This document shows, piece by piece, positions 52,849 to 62,718 of a stretch of DNA of 64,000 nucleotides. Each line of letters begins with the position of its first letter. The stretch's first letter is position 1. The stretch spans positions 185,183-249,182 of the forward strand of contig NZ_JAPLET010000014.1 of NCBI RefSeq assembly GCF_026391055.1, read 5' to 3'. A program made the position numbers and the translations under genes. A model generated the notes under the pieces. That model saw nothing but the letters and a program-made list of their open reading frames with translations. It made no database searches and had not been told where the DNA came from. Origin of the DNA: Spirosoma sp. Lineage in GTDB: Bacteria > Bacteroidota > Bacteroidia > Cytophagales > Spirosomataceae.

Positions 52849-55251
52849 ATGCTTCAAAACTACTTTACGGTCGCGGTTCGTAATTTGTGGTCACAAAGGA
52901 CGTATACGCTGCTCAATGTGCTGGGCCTAACCGTTGGGCTAACGGGTGGACTTCTGATTTTTCTGTTTCTCCGCTACCACCTTAGCACCGACCGACACCA
53001 GGCTAACTTCGACCGACTGGTTCGATTCAGCACCGATCTCCATCTGGAGGACGGCACGGTAGAACCGAGCGCGGGCGCTCCCCCGCCGTTGGCAAAAGCG
53101 TTACGAGCCAGCTATCCACAGGTTGAACAAGCGGCTTTTATGCTGAATTATCCTGACATGAACGTCAGTTTTCAACGAACTGCTGGTGCACCACTAATAC
53201 GCTTCATAGAACATGATGGCATCGTTTTCGTAGAACCTGAATGGCTTGATGTGCTGACCTACACCTGGCTGACCGGGAACCCCAAAATTGCGCTGAAGGC
53301 ACCGAATCAGGTGGTGCTGACCGAGTCTTGGGCGAAGCGGTATTTTGGTACGGTGACTTGTTTATCGAAACAGATCACCCTTCAAAACAACGTTGTAACA
53401 ACTGTAGTAGGTGTAATCGCTGACGCACCCGGCCCGACGGATACACCTGTGCAAATGTTGGTTTCGCTGCCTACCGCTTACGCAATGGGCATCGACAAGC
53501 GCATGGCCGACGACTGGTACGTACCCAACAGTACGAACCGGGTATACGCTAGGTTGAAAGATCCGTCAGCACTGGCTGAGCTACAACGGGCCATGCCTGC
53601 CTTTCGAAAAAAGTACTACGGCAAGTCCGCCCACTTTTTTCACTTTATTATTCAGCCCTTCGCTGACCTACACACCGATGTACTTCGTGATCCTGCCCAT
53701 ACCATCCGGTTACCGTTACTATGGTCGCTGGGAATTATCGGCCTGCTGTTAGTGGTCGTGGCCTGCATCAACTTTATCAATTTATCGACCGTACAAGCAT
53801 TCCGACGGAGTAAAGAAATCGGCATACGCAAAACGCTGGTCAGTTCGCGGGGTCAACTCATTCGGCAGTTTCTAGCTGAAACCGCGCTAGTTGTGGGGCT
53901 AGCCACGAGCTTAGGCTTATTACTTACCTTGCTGCTTCTACCCTTATTCACGGATTGGGTACAACTCCCGCTCCGGCTGCGCTTCGATGGGGTAACGGTG
54001 GGATTCGTTGGGTTGTTAGCGGGCGGGATTCTGCTGCTGGCGGGTGGTTATCCAGCTATCATACTATCGAAGTTTTCACCTTGGGCTGCCCTGACGGGTT
54101 CTCTTAAAACAACATCCGGCGGTGGGCTGACCTTGCGCCGGGTGCTGGTCGTTGCGCAGTTTACGGTCTGTCAGGTCTTATTACTCTGTGCGCTCGTCGT
54201 GACTCGGCAAACTCACTACATGCAACAGGCCGATCCAGGTTTTACTAAAGATAATATAGTCATTGTGGACCTGCCTTACAACCAGAAAGCCCGGCATGAC
54301 GCCTTCAAACAAAAGCTACTGGCCTATGCAGGGGTACAATCCGTTAGTTTGTCGGTGGTACCCCCAGTTACCCCAGCCATGTACGGAGGACAAGTGAAAT
54401 TCAATGGCAGACCCGATTGGGAGAAATTTCCGATCCGCGACCGTCTAGCAGATGCCGATTATCTGAGAACATACGGATTGCACTTGCTAGCCGGGCGTAA
54501 TATCACGCCGGGCGATACCATCCGCGACTACGTTATCAACGAGACACTAATGCGCAAACTTGGCTACCATGACCCTAAACAAATCTTGGGTAAACCGATG
54601 TTGCATTATCTCTCTCATGTGCCGTTACCCATTGTGGGTGTCGTGAAGGATTTTTATCAAAAATCAATGCGCGATGAAATCAGCCCGTGCGTCATTGCCT
54701 GCTGGCCAGAATGGTATCGCAAAGCGGGGGTTCGTATTGGGGGACACAATATGACGCAGACGCTCGATCAACTTGAGAAGAGTTGGCAGGATGTGTTCCC
54801 CGATGAGGTATTCACCTACCAGTTTTTGAACGATGAAGTAGCCAACATGTATAAGACCGAGACGCTGATCGTGCGACTAGTCAACGCCTTCACGATACTG
54901 GTCATTTTGATTGGGTGCCTGGGGTTGTATAGCTTAGTATCCTACGTGGTCGTTCAGCGCAGGAAGGAAATCAGTATTCGCAAAGTACTCGGCGCGTCAG
55001 TAAGCAGTGTTGTGGCCCTGTTAGCCGGAGATTTTCTTAAATTGGTTTTCGTAGCCATCCTACTGGCTTCACCACTGGCCTACTATGTTATGAATCGCTG
55101 GTTGGCTGACTTTGCCTATCGTATAGATCTTTCCTGGGTTATCTTCATGCTGGCGGGCTTGCTGGCTGTGGGTATTGCGCTGTTGACGGTCAGTTTTCAG
55201 AGCATTCGGGCCGCCTTGATTGACCCGGTCAAGTCGTTACGAAGCGAATAG
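52849..55251 (+). CDS. MacB/FtsX-type ABC transporter permease
   Basis: The 800-residue protein starts with the typical MLQNYFTVAVRNLWSQRTYT and TLLNVLGLTVGLTGGLLIFL, a large periplasmic MacB-core domain, then a first FtsX domain (INFINLSTVQAFRRSKEIGI), a second periplasmic part and a second FtsX domain (SLVSYVVVQRRKEISIRKVL). Two FtsX units in one chain are common in Cytophagales. No ATPase gene is adjacent; such permeases usually act in lipoprotein or peptide export and mechanotransmission. The stop codon overlaps a palindromic repeat. Confidence 0.93.
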   Translation: MLQNYFTVAVRNLWSQRTYTLLNVLGLTVGLTGGLLIFLFLRYHLSTDRHQANFDRLVRFSTDLHLEDGTVEPSAGAPPPLAKALRASYPQVEQAAFMLNYPDMNVSFQRTAGAPLIRFIEHDGIVFVEPEWLDVLTYTWLTGNPKIALKAPNQVVLTESWAKRYFGTVTCLSKQITLQNNVVTTVVGVIADAPGPTDTPVQMLVSLPTAYAMGIDKRMADDWYVPNSTNRVYARLKDPSALAELQRAMPAFRKKYYGKSAHFFHFIIQPFADLHTDVLRDPAHTIRLPLLWSLGIIGLLLVVVACINFINLSTVQAFRRSKEIGIRKTLVSSRGQLIRQFLAETALVVGLATSLGLLLTLLLLPLFTDWVQLPLRLRFDGVTVGFVGLLAGGILLLAGGYPAIILSKFSPWAALTGSLKTTSGGGLTLRRVLVVAQFTVCQVLLLCALVVTRQTHYMQQADPGFTKDNIVIVDLPYNQKARHDAFKQKLLAYAGVQSVSLSVVPPVTPAMYGGQVKFNGRPDWEKFPIRDRLADADYLRTYGLHLLAGRNITPGDTIRDYVINETLMRKLGYHDPKQILGKPMLHYLSHVPLPIVGVVKDFYQKSMRDEISPCVIACWPEWYRKAGVRIGGHNMTQTLDQLEKSWQDVFPDEVFTYQFLNDEVANMYKTETLIVRLVNAFTILVILIGCLGLYSLVSYVVVQRRKEISIRKVLGASVSSVVALLAGDFLKLVFVAILLASPLAYYVMNRWLADFAYRIDLSWVIFMLAGLLAVGIALLTVSFQSIRAALIDPVKSLRSE

Positions 55252-55307
55252 TCTCACGAATCAGCTATTCTCAAGAAAACGCTCCCAAGCGAGACACAAG
55301 ACTATTC
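55246..55307. repeat. GTCTC...GAGAC palindromic element, copy 2
   Basis: GAATAGTCT at 55246-55254 and AGACTATTC at 55299-55307 form a perfect 9-bp inverted repeat. Inside is AAAACGCTCCCAAGCGAGAC. The left arm covers the TAG stop of the ABC permease gene, so the element could also act as transcript end. Confidence 0.75.
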
Positions 55308-55686
55308 TTAATGGGAAGCTTATAAACCAGCTGCTTCACGCTACTTTGACGCACTCGTTTAACTGACGACCCCATGGACTGATCCATTCATAGGTTTCTT
55401 TTGCAAAACCTAGAATGGAAGGAGTTGCGATTAGTAAACCAAGTCCAGTTACGGGCCTTGAACACCCGCAAGCGGAACACTAACGAAACGGGGCGCAACC
55501 CTTACAAGGTTTATTACCGATCAAACTTATCGATTTAGTAAAAAATAGCGCCGGTACTGTTTGCGGTATCTGCACGTTTATCGACTCAACTGTGGGTTCT
55601 GGCAACTTCCTCGCTTTGATTTTCACAAAGCACTCAAGTATCTTGGCTAACTACATTTTGATCCATAAACCAATCAGTTTCAACCA
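55308..55686. other. Gene-free stretch before the serine hydrolase gene
   Basis: TAGGTTT (55391-55397) and AAACCTA (55406-55412) form a small hairpin. No gene or clear promoter is seen. Confidence 0.5.
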
Positions 55687-57684
55687 ATGGCTATTCCTTT
55701 TGTCGCTTACCACGACCGCTCACACGCCGACCATCAACAACAATGGAACACCCTGGTGCCGAAAGGTTTCCGGCCCATCTCGCTCAGTGTATACGGCGAC
55801 CGGGCAAATCCGCTTTATGCGGCCATCTGGGTGCAACGCCCCGGACCCGCCTTTGCGGGCATCCATGGGGCCACTGCCACCGATTTCCAGAAATTCTTTG
55901 ATAGCTGGGCGGCCAAAGGATTTAGCCCCACCATTTTATCCGCTACCGGACCCGCCAACAATCCCGTCTTTGCGGCTATCATGGAACAGTCAAAGCAGGG
56001 CGTTTCACTGACACGGTATGGCTTGATCACCGGTTCAGTGGACGACCCTAACACCTTGGAACACTGGCTTAAGCAGGCCCATGATGACCACCGGATTCCG
56101 CGTTGGATGGCCACCTATGGAACTCCGGCTGACCGCCGGTTCACGCTTGTACTCGACCCCAATCCCGGCCGGGTGTTGTGGAGTGTGGCTGGACAGTGGG
56201 GCGAAGATGCCAACGGGTATCAGGCCCGCTTCAACGCACAGGTCCAGCAGTGGGCACGCCCGGGCTTTGTAACGGTTGCTCCGGATGCTACGTATCTGTC
56301 TCTATTCCGCGAAGATAGTATCGGCGGCTGGGTGGCCCGTCACAACATGACGAGTCAGCAATACCAGCAGGCGTTTAACGAAACTGCCGCTAAGGGGTTA
56401 TTTCCTGTCTGCGTACAAGCTGGGGGAAGTGGGACTAATACCCGTTTTGCTGCGCTTTTTGCCACCCGCGACACACCAAACGACCGCTCGTTTGCGGCTA
56501 CCGGTACCGCTGTGCCGTCCATGAGTTTTATCGATACAAAAGTTCGGAACTTCATGATTGAAAACGGTACCCGGGCCATCGGCGTGGCGGTGGTCAAAGA
56601 CGGGCGGCTGGTTTTTGCTCGTGGTTATACCTGGGCCGAAGCCGATTACCCGCTTACGCAGCCTACCTCCGTCTTTCGGATTGCCAGTTGCACCAAACCC
56701 ATCACCTCACTGGCCATTTTTCAGCTTATTCAGCAAAAAAAATTGGCCCTGACCGATACAGTTCAGTCTATTCTTAACCTGACTCCGCCACCCGGCACGA
56801 GCATTAATGCTGACTTTAAAAGCATCACGGTGCAACATCTCTTAAACCATCTGGGTGGCTGGGACCGTAATCAGGTAAGCGACCTGCCACCGCTGGAAGA
56901 GATTAGTAAGGCGTATAACCTGGCCAGTCTGCCCCTTACCAAGCAACAACTGGCCAGTTACAAAGCCTCGCTGCCCCTCCAGTTTTCGCCTGCTACGCAA
57001 CAGGAATACAGCAACCTGGGCTTTTTGCTGCTGGGGATGATTATTGAGAAAAAACTGGGGATGACCTACGAAGACGCCGTAAAGCAACGCGTGTTTTCGC
57101 CCCTGGGTCTACAACGACCTCATCGTACGCCCGTTGCTCAGTCGGCCCAGCACACTGGGGCTGTTCGTCACCATGACTCGGCAGCCCCCTGGGATGATTT
57201 GCGGCTTTCTCCTAGTGCCGTAACTGGCAACCCACAGGGTAACCGGCCGCTGGTAGCGCTGCCCTACGGGGGTGAGGATTATGCTCTTTTCGATGCGTTC
57301 GGAGGTTGGTGCATGGCCCCCGTCGATTACGCCAAAGTGCTGGCCGGTCTTATGGCCTCCAATAACCTGCTGCTCGACCAACCAACGGTTGAGGCCATGC
57401 TAACTATACCGACCGCTCTCTACAGCAAGGCTACCCAAGTTGATATGCCCAATTACGCTAATGGCTGGGATTCGTGGACTGAAGCCAATGGGGTGCGTGG
57501 GTATCAGCATGGGGGGGGTATGCCCGGGGTATCGACTCGAATTTTGTACCGTACCGATGGGTGGGGATTTGTCATCTTCAGCAATGAAATTGGGGCCCCG
57601 GACCTGTATCCTGAATTAGCCAATATGGCAGCGTCTGACTGGCCCACGCATAACCTGTTTACCCAAGTAGACATACCAACCTGA
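55687..57684 (+). CDS. Serine hydrolase (beta-lactamase fold) with N-terminal repeat domain
   Basis: The 665-residue protein has two parts. Residues 1-270 contain about five repeats of roughly 45-50 residues (FRPISLSVYGDRANPLYAAI; FSPTILSATGPANNPVFAAI; FPVCVQAGGSGTNTRFAALF), the tandem-repeat unit of polyglycine-hydrolase-type proteins. Residues 280-665 are a class C beta-lactamase/PBP-like domain with SCTK as the Ser-x-x-Lys motif near 337, YSN near 440 and HGGGMPG near 607. No signal peptide is visible, so location is uncertain. Substrate may be a peptide or ester. Confidence 0.88.
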   Translation: MAIPFVAYHDRSHADHQQQWNTLVPKGFRPISLSVYGDRANPLYAAIWVQRPGPAFAGIHGATATDFQKFFDSWAAKGFSPTILSATGPANNPVFAAIMEQSKQGVSLTRYGLITGSVDDPNTLEHWLKQAHDDHRIPRWMATYGTPADRRFTLVLDPNPGRVLWSVAGQWGEDANGYQARFNAQVQQWARPGFVTVAPDATYLSLFREDSIGGWVARHNMTSQQYQQAFNETAAKGLFPVCVQAGGSGTNTRFAALFATRDTPNDRSFAATGTAVPSMSFIDTKVRNFMIENGTRAIGVAVVKDGRLVFARGYTWAEADYPLTQPTSVFRIASCTKPITSLAIFQLIQQKKLALTDTVQSILNLTPPPGTSINADFKSITVQHLLNHLGGWDRNQVSDLPPLEEISKAYNLASLPLTKQQLASYKASLPLQFSPATQQEYSNLGFLLLGMIIEKKLGMTYEDAVKQRVFSPLGLQRPHRTPVAQSAQHTGAVRHHDSAAPWDDLRLSPSAVTGNPQGNRPLVALPYGGEDYALFDAFGGWCMAPVDYAKVLAGLMASNNLLLDQPTVEAMLTIPTALYSKATQVDMPNYANGWDSWTEANGVRGYQHGGGMPGVSTRILYRTDGWGFVIFSNEIGAPDLYPELANMAASDWPTHNLFTQVDIPT

Positions 57685-57865
57685 AGGGTGGGCTGACTAA
57701 TGAAGATGATGTCACGGTTAGAAACCCGAATGCGGCTACTTGAGCATCGGTAGTGGACCACTGGTTAGTTAGTAAAAATTTAATGTCGCACAAAACTGTT
57801 AGGTTTGATTCTGAGACGAAACCAAGATATACCAATAGCCTTTGTTACTAAAAAATGAGATATTT

Positions 57866-58030
57866 CAAAGAGTAGCGGGGCGAGCTAATCTTTAAACCAG
57901 GTTATAGACCTATCGCGGGGTGGCCCGTGCCATGCGATATAGCCCCCGTTTACTCTTTGAATGCAGAAAAGGAACCTATAGGAATTGAGGCTTAAGGCCT
58001 ACTATCACACCGGGCCGCCGGAGCGGTTAC
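57866..58030 (+). ncRNA. Probable IS110 bridge (seek) RNA
   Basis: The 394-base gap before the IS110 transposase gene is rich in paired segments. CAAAGAGTAGCGGGG (57866-57880) pairs with CCCCGTTTACTCTTTG (57944-57959), enclosing an inner stem TATCGC/GCGATA (57911-57939). Further hairpins are CCTATAGG (57975-57982), AGGC/GCCT (57988-58000) and ACCG/CGGT (58009-58027). IS110-group elements encode a bridge RNA in this left, non-coding end, whose loops pair with target and donor DNA. Exact ends and loop assignments are not determined. Confidence 0.6.
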
Positions 58031-58078
58031 GTTCATCTGTCTGCTCACTCTTAGTATGTATCGTTAACAGGCTAAACC

Positions 58079-59083
58079 ATGATTACTTACAACTACTTCA
58101 TCGGTACCGATATTGGCAAGAAAACCAATGCAGTTTGTGTTATTGATGCACTTGAAAGCCGCCAACTTGAGCTGACCATACCTAACTCCAAAGCGGGGAT
58201 GGAAACCTTGCTCAAACAGCTGAAAAAGTTGCCTGACTTCAGGCTGGAAACAACACTGTTCTGTATGGAACATACGGGGATCTATTGCCAGCCAATGGTC
58301 AATTTCTTTTATCCCATCGGCGCTAATTTATGGCTTCAATCAGCCGTCCATATTAAACACTCGCTGGGCTTGACGCGGGGGAAGACTGATAAGGCTGATG
58401 CCCGACAAATTGCTAAATACTGTATTCGCCACCAGCGTGATCAGCGTCTCTTTAAGTTGACAGATACCCTATTAGCTACGGTTCGTCAGCTTGCCCAGCA
58501 ACGTGAACGGTTGATGGAAATGGCCAAGGCCTTCACGGATTTGAGTCAGGACTACCAGGCGATGGGACTCTTCGCGGAACTGAAGTTACATCAGCAGACC
58601 AGTGAAGTGGCTTTAGTAGCCTTGCAGAAGCAGATCAAGTTAGTAGAGACACAGATTGAGCGCCACATCAAGGCCTCCCCAGAGTTAAAATCGAACATGG
58701 ATTTACTCATGAGTATACCAGGAGTGGGTCGGCAAACGGCCTTGTTTATGCTTATCTTCACCAGCAATTTTACCCGCTTCACGGACGCTAAAAAGTTAGC
58801 CAGCTATGCCGGTGTGGCACCTTTTGCCTATGAGTCCGGCACTTCGGTAAGGGGCCGAACGAAGGTTAGTCGGATGGCCAATACGAAATTGAAACATCTC
58901 CTGCATATGGCCGCCTTAGCCGCCGTCAAAGCAAAAGGGGAATTGAAAGATTATTTTGAGCGGAAAGTAGCGGCTGGGAAGCGCAAGATGAGTGTTTACA
59001 ATGCCATTCGCAACAAATTAGTCCATCGGATGGTAGCCGTCATGGAGCGTGGAACGGTCTACATGGCGATGTATGCAAAATAG
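58079..59083 (+). mobile_element. IS110-family transposase (RuvC-like DEDD recombinase)
   Basis: The 334-residue protein has the N-terminal DEDD domain: FIGTDIGKKTNAVCVID (Asp near 11), CMEHTGIYCQP (Glu) and GKTDKADARQIAKYC (two Asp). A coiled-coil middle part leads to the Tnp_20 domain with SIPGVGRQTALFML and the catalytic Ser region FAYESGTSVRGRTKVSR. IS110 elements have no classical inverted ends. It is intact and is preceded by a strongly structured RNA-like region. The long 5' non-coding part indicates the IS110 group, not the IS1111 group. Confidence 0.95.
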
Positions 59084-59121
59084 AATAATTTTTAGTTGAC
59101 AAGGCTTGATTTGTTCATAGG

Positions 59122-59160
59122 AATCGCTCCGCAAGTTGAGACGAATAAGCGTTTGTGAGT
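59122..59160. repeat. GTCTC...GAGAC palindromic element, copy 3 (rearranged)
   Basis: AATCGCTCCGCAAGTTGAGAC is followed by GAATAAGCGTTTGTGAG. Compared with copy 1 the centre is reversed, as expected from a palindrome. It lies 38 bases after the IS110 gene and may mark the target of the insertion or its right flank. The remaining 59161-59408 holds no recognisable gene. Confidence 0.6.
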
Positions 59161-59408
59161 ATAGATCGAGAGCCCTTACAAATGAATAGATTTATAGACT
59201 AGTTTTACCCTGGAAAATCACCTTACCCGTTGCACCTGGCAGCCACGTTGTGCGTCCTAAAGCCATTAAACTCAACGGACACCGATCACTTTCGCCAGAC
59301 GTCACATTATCCGAGCGAAGATCTTTACCAGGATGGGGACTTCTGGCCAACTAGTGCCCCGGATATGCTCGAAACAAACGACCTTTGCGTCCTATAAAGC
59401 ATTCTATC

Positions 59409-60950
59409 ATGCCATCTGCTTTACCTGACCAATCTAAATTAGACCAGCTCCTGCTCCTGGCTGACGATTTGCCCGTGATGGTTTGGGTCACCCAACCCGA
59501 CGCGACCTGTGTGTTTCTCAACCAGCGCTGGTATGACTACACCGGCCAAAACGCAGCTGAGGCGTTGGGTTTGGGCTGGTTGACCGCTGTCCATCCCGAC
59601 GATGCGAAGATGTCGGGCGACATCTTCCTGACGGCCAATCAGGCGCAGCAACCCTTCGCTCTGGACTATCGGCTACGGGCCGCCGACGGCTCCTACCGCT
59701 GGATGAAAGATACGGGCCGCCCCCGCTTTAACGACCGGGGAACCTTTTTAGGCTTCTTCGGCACGGTCACCGATATCCATGAGTTAAAGATCACCCAGCA
59801 GCGGTTGCAAATGGCTATCGAATCGACCGAGCTGGGCACCTGGGACCTGAACCCCGTCACGGGCGAGCTGATCTGGTCAAATCAATGTAAAGCCCTGTTT
59901 GGCTTACCGCCCCAGGCCAGCGTCAGTTATCCGCTGTTTTTGCAAGGGGTGCATCCCGATGATCGGCAGCGAACCGACGCAGTGGTTCAAGCGGCTCTGC
60001 AAGGTCATCAGGAAGGTTTTTATTCGATCGAGTACCGCACCATCGGCTTAACCGATGGCCAGTTACGCTGGGTTCGGGCCCAGGGGCAGGCGTATTTTGA
60101 CCAGCAGGGAGTGGCAACCCGCTTTGTGGGCATGGTGGTTGACATTACCCACCATAAACTAACGAGTGAACTCCTCGAACAACGCGTCGCCCAGCAAACA
60201 CACCAGTTGCAGGTGGCCAATCATGAGCTGCAACGCTCCAACGAGAGCTTGCAACAGTTTGCCTTCATTGCCAGCCATGATTTGCAGGAACCCTTGCGCA
60301 AGATTCAGCAGTTCGGCAATTTGCTGAAAACGCGGCAGGCTGACTTAACCGAGGAGAGCCTATTGTATTTAGATCGAATGCAATCGGGGGCCAGCCGGAT
60401 GTCCACGTTGATCAAAGATCTGCTGGACTTCTCACGCCTCTCCACTCAACAGGAGGCCAGTAAACCCGTCTCCCTGCAAACCGTGGTGGAAGGTGTGCTG
60501 ACCACCTTGGAATTTCAAATGGATGAGTTAAGCGCCCAAATCCGGGTTGGTTTACTGCCTACTGTTGTGGGTGATGCCTCGCAGTTAAACCAGCTCTTTC
60601 AAAACCTGCTGAGCAACGCTTTGAAGTTCCGCCGTCCCGGCCAACAGCCCCTGATTGACATTAAGGCGGGCTTGCTGGCTGTTGAGAAGTTGCCCTCTGG
60701 GGTCAAACCTGGTCGATCGTCAATAGCTTATCACCAAATAGCCGTTATTGATGATGGTATTGGTTTCGATGAAAAGCACGCCGACCGCATCTTCCAGGTG
60801 TTTCAGCGGCTACATGGCAAAAGTGAGTATGCGGGAACGGGTATTGGTTTGGCCATCTGTGAAAAGGTTGTCGCCAATCATGGCGGGGCTATTACGGCCA
60901 CCAGCCAACCTGGTCAAGGGGCCACCTTTACAATCTACCTACCGGCGTAG
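59409..60950 (+). CDS. Cytosolic PAS-PAS sensor histidine kinase
   Basis: From ATG 59409 the protein is 513 residues with no membrane helices. PAS1 (about 10-125; MVWVTQPDATCVFLNQRWYD) and PAS2 (135-255; TELGTWDLNPVTGELIWSNQ) are of the PAS_3 type, each followed by PAC-like ends. HisKA has FIASHDLQEPLRKIQQFG near 295; HATPase has QNLLSNALKFRRPGQ, AVIDDGIGFDEKHADRIF and GTGIGLAICEKVV. No response regulator is adjacent, so it is an orphan kinase. A GACCTTTG -7-like box is at 59380-59387. A TTG start at 59385 is less likely. Confidence 0.93.
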   Translation: MPSALPDQSKLDQLLLLADDLPVMVWVTQPDATCVFLNQRWYDYTGQNAAEALGLGWLTAVHPDDAKMSGDIFLTANQAQQPFALDYRLRAADGSYRWMKDTGRPRFNDRGTFLGFFGTVTDIHELKITQQRLQMAIESTELGTWDLNPVTGELIWSNQCKALFGLPPQASVSYPLFLQGVHPDDRQRTDAVVQAALQGHQEGFYSIEYRTIGLTDGQLRWVRAQGQAYFDQQGVATRFVGMVVDITHHKLTSELLEQRVAQQTHQLQVANHELQRSNESLQQFAFIASHDLQEPLRKIQQFGNLLKTRQADLTEESLLYLDRMQSGASRMSTLIKDLLDFSRLSTQQEASKPVSLQTVVEGVLTTLEFQMDELSAQIRVGLLPTVVGDASQLNQLFQNLLSNALKFRRPGQQPLIDIKAGLLAVEKLPSGVKPGRSSIAYHQIAVIDDGIGFDEKHADRIFQVFQRLHGKSEYAGTGIGLAICEKVVANHGGAITATSQPGQGATFTIYLPA

Positions 60951-61068
60951 CTTAATACATTAGTACGTATTTCGTTCGATCTGGTTGGATGGTCCTTTTT
61001 CTAAATACCCTCATTTACAAAAACGCCCGTTCTCACATAAGGTTGGGAAACCAGTACTAAACCGGTAT

Positions 61069-61497
61069 ATGGATTGGCTGATTACAGACCCTATTCCCCA
61101 GCATCTTCCAGACCTGAGACGTATTTATCAACAGGGGCGTCGAATGGCTTTTCCCTGGGCAGACCCAGCCACTTTTGAGCTCCTGGACTTCGATCAAGCC
61201 ACCCAGGACGAAAGGCTCTTAGTGGCCACTTTCCAACAAATTCCGATGGGCTTTATCGCTTGGTGGCCACCAGATAATTTCATCCATTCCCTGTTTATTG
61301 ATCCCTTATTCGTGGGGAAAGGCGTAGGTAAATCGCTTTTGCACGCTTGTTTAAACGAGGTTGGACGACCGGCTACTCTTAAATGTAATTTAGCAAACCA
61401 GAACGCCTTAGCGTTCTATTATTCTCAAGGATGGCTACCGATCCAGGAAGTAGAAACCACACCAGATTCTTATTTGTTGCTGGCGTTTAATGGGTAA
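61069..61497 (+). CDS. GNAT-family N-acetyltransferase
   Basis: From ATG 61069 the protein is 142 residues: MDWLITDPIPQHLPDLRRIY at the start, GFIAWWPPDNFIHSLFIDPL for strands 3-4, and VGKGVGKSLLHACLNEVG for the acetyl-CoA pyrophosphate loop. The end NQNALAFYYSQGWLPIQEVE is the usual motif B. A TTG at 60985 would add a low-quality leader. Substrate unknown; it stands alone behind the PAS kinase. Confidence 0.88.
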   Translation: MDWLITDPIPQHLPDLRRIYQQGRRMAFPWADPATFELLDFDQATQDERLLVATFQQIPMGFIAWWPPDNFIHSLFIDPLFVGKGVGKSLLHACLNEVGRPATLKCNLANQNALAFYYSQGWLPIQEVETTPDSYLLLAFNG

Positions 61498-61574
61498 GCG
61501 GGTAGTAGCTGAATAGTATTGTTTTCAGAATCCTAGGTGACTGATTAGTATGGACGGAAAAATAAAAAGTGAGT

Positions 61575-61613
61575 GTCTCGCATAAACGCTCCTGCCTGAG
61601 ACGGAGAAACGTT
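61575..61613. repeat. GTCTC...GAGAC palindromic element, copy 4
   Basis: GTCTCGCATAAACGCTCC is followed by TGCCTGAGACGGAGAAACGTT. GTCTC pairs with GAGAC and the CTCC/GGAG and AACG/CGTT pairs nest around it. It lies between the acetyltransferase gene and the toxin gene. Confidence 0.75.
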
Positions 61614-61702
61614 CATGAATATGTAGCTTTGACTATCCAATGCTTATAAACCATTGGTTAAGGGGATATGAATCGGTGTTCAAAATGGGGAAGATCCTGA
61701 CT

Positions 61703-62272
61703 TTATAACAAGCTATATAACAGGTCAGCCGTTACTCTAAGACCTACTTTTTTAAAGTTCTCCAAGACTTGTTCTGGTGTCATGGGGGGCTTCTTCAAGT
61801 AGGAAACCTGTTGGTCAAAGGCCATCAGGGCTCTTCTCGAGTCTAAATCGATCAGGTTGGCGATGAACTCGTCAGGGTGCTGAGCTTCGAGATCGAATAG
61901 GCTCAGAATGGCACTTGGGAAGTCCTTGAGATTAGCCGTCACAAGCACATCGGCCTGGCAACGAATTGCGGCTGCTAGTACATGGCAATCGTCCGGGTCA
62001 GGTAGAGCCAGGGAATCAATCAGCGCTTCGTAGTGGACAACGTTTGCATCGGGAAAGGCGTTGTTCATAGCCTGAGTGGTCCGTTCCAACTGATCAGCCG
62101 TTAGTTCAGGTCTGTTCAACAACAGATTCCGGGTCCATTCCTGATGAATTCGATCTGTCCACTTTGGGCTGTACAAATCAACATCCGCTAAGTTTAGCAA
62201 CAGGTCTCGAATCGGTGCTGGGTAGAGTACGCAAGCATCAAGTAAAGCAATAAACTTAGGCGAATGGATCAT
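61703..62272 (-). CDS. PIN-domain toxin-like ribonuclease
   Basis: The 189-residue protein has the PIN acidic residues: FIALLDACVLYPAPIRDLLL (first Asp), WTRN region, and LALPDPDDCHVLAAAIRCQA followed by VTANLKDFP. Its C-terminus is longer than in VapC. The start overlaps the stop of the antitoxin-like gene by 4 bases, the usual toxin-antitoxin order with antitoxin first. It would cut RNA when free of its partner. Confidence 0.87.
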   Translation of the reverse strand: MIHSPKFIALLDACVLYPAPIRDLLLNLADVDLYSPKWTDRIHQEWTRNLLLNRPELTADQLERTTQAMNNAFPDANVVHYEALIDSLALPDPDDCHVLAAAIRCQADVLVTANLKDFPSAILSLFDLEAQHPDEFIANLIDLDSRRALMAFDQQVSYLKKPPMTPEQVLENFKKVGLRVTADLLYSLL

Positions 62273-62718
62273 TCGTAACCCAGGTTGAGGTCTTGGGCTT
62301 GCTCCGCTAAGAAGCGCAGGTTCGCTTTCCTGTTCGCTTTCTGCTGAGCTTCATAAGTAAGTAAGTCATCAAGCAAGATTCGGCGATGGCTACCTACCTT
62401 CTTAAAGGGAATCACGCCTTCTTCTAGCAGCTTGACAATATGTGGTCTGGACACATTGAGCATATCGGCAGCCTGCTGGGTAGTAAGTTCAGCGTCAGAG
62501 GGCACCAGCGAAATGGCTTTTCCCTCCGCCATACTGGAGAGAATGAAGGAAAGCAATTCGAGAGCTTTGGTGGGAATGGTAAACGATTGTTGGCTTTCCT
62601 GTATCTGGATGCTTATGCTATCAGAGGTTCTTTCTGCCAGGGCAGCAGTAAAACCAAAGAGCGATTCACGCGCTACGTGTTGCTCGTGTAGGGTAGGCTT
62701 CTCTAGCACAGCTTCCAT
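62269..62718 (-). CDS. Antitoxin with excisionase-type DNA-binding domain
   Basis: The 149-residue protein contains LTTQQAADMLNVSRPHIVKL and GVIPFKKVGSHRRILLDDLL, an excisionase/MerR-like winged helix (about residues 83-130), after an N-terminal part of unknown fold. It precedes the PIN toxin in the same operon with 4 bases overlap and probably represses the promoter and masks the toxin. A start at 62718 fits the AT-rich leader. Confidence 0.87.
   Translation of the reverse strand: MEAVLEKPTLHEQHVARESLFGFTAALAERTSDSISIQIQESQQSFTIPTKALELLSFILSSMAEGKAISLVPSDAELTTQQAADMLNVSRPHIVKLLEEGVIPFKKVGSHRRILLDDLLTYEAQQKANRKANLRFLAEQAQDLNLGYE

Noticed and set aside
55592..56011. Open frame of 139 codons overlapping the serine hydrolase start
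   Set aside because: It is a shadow frame; the hydrolase repeats are in the other frame.
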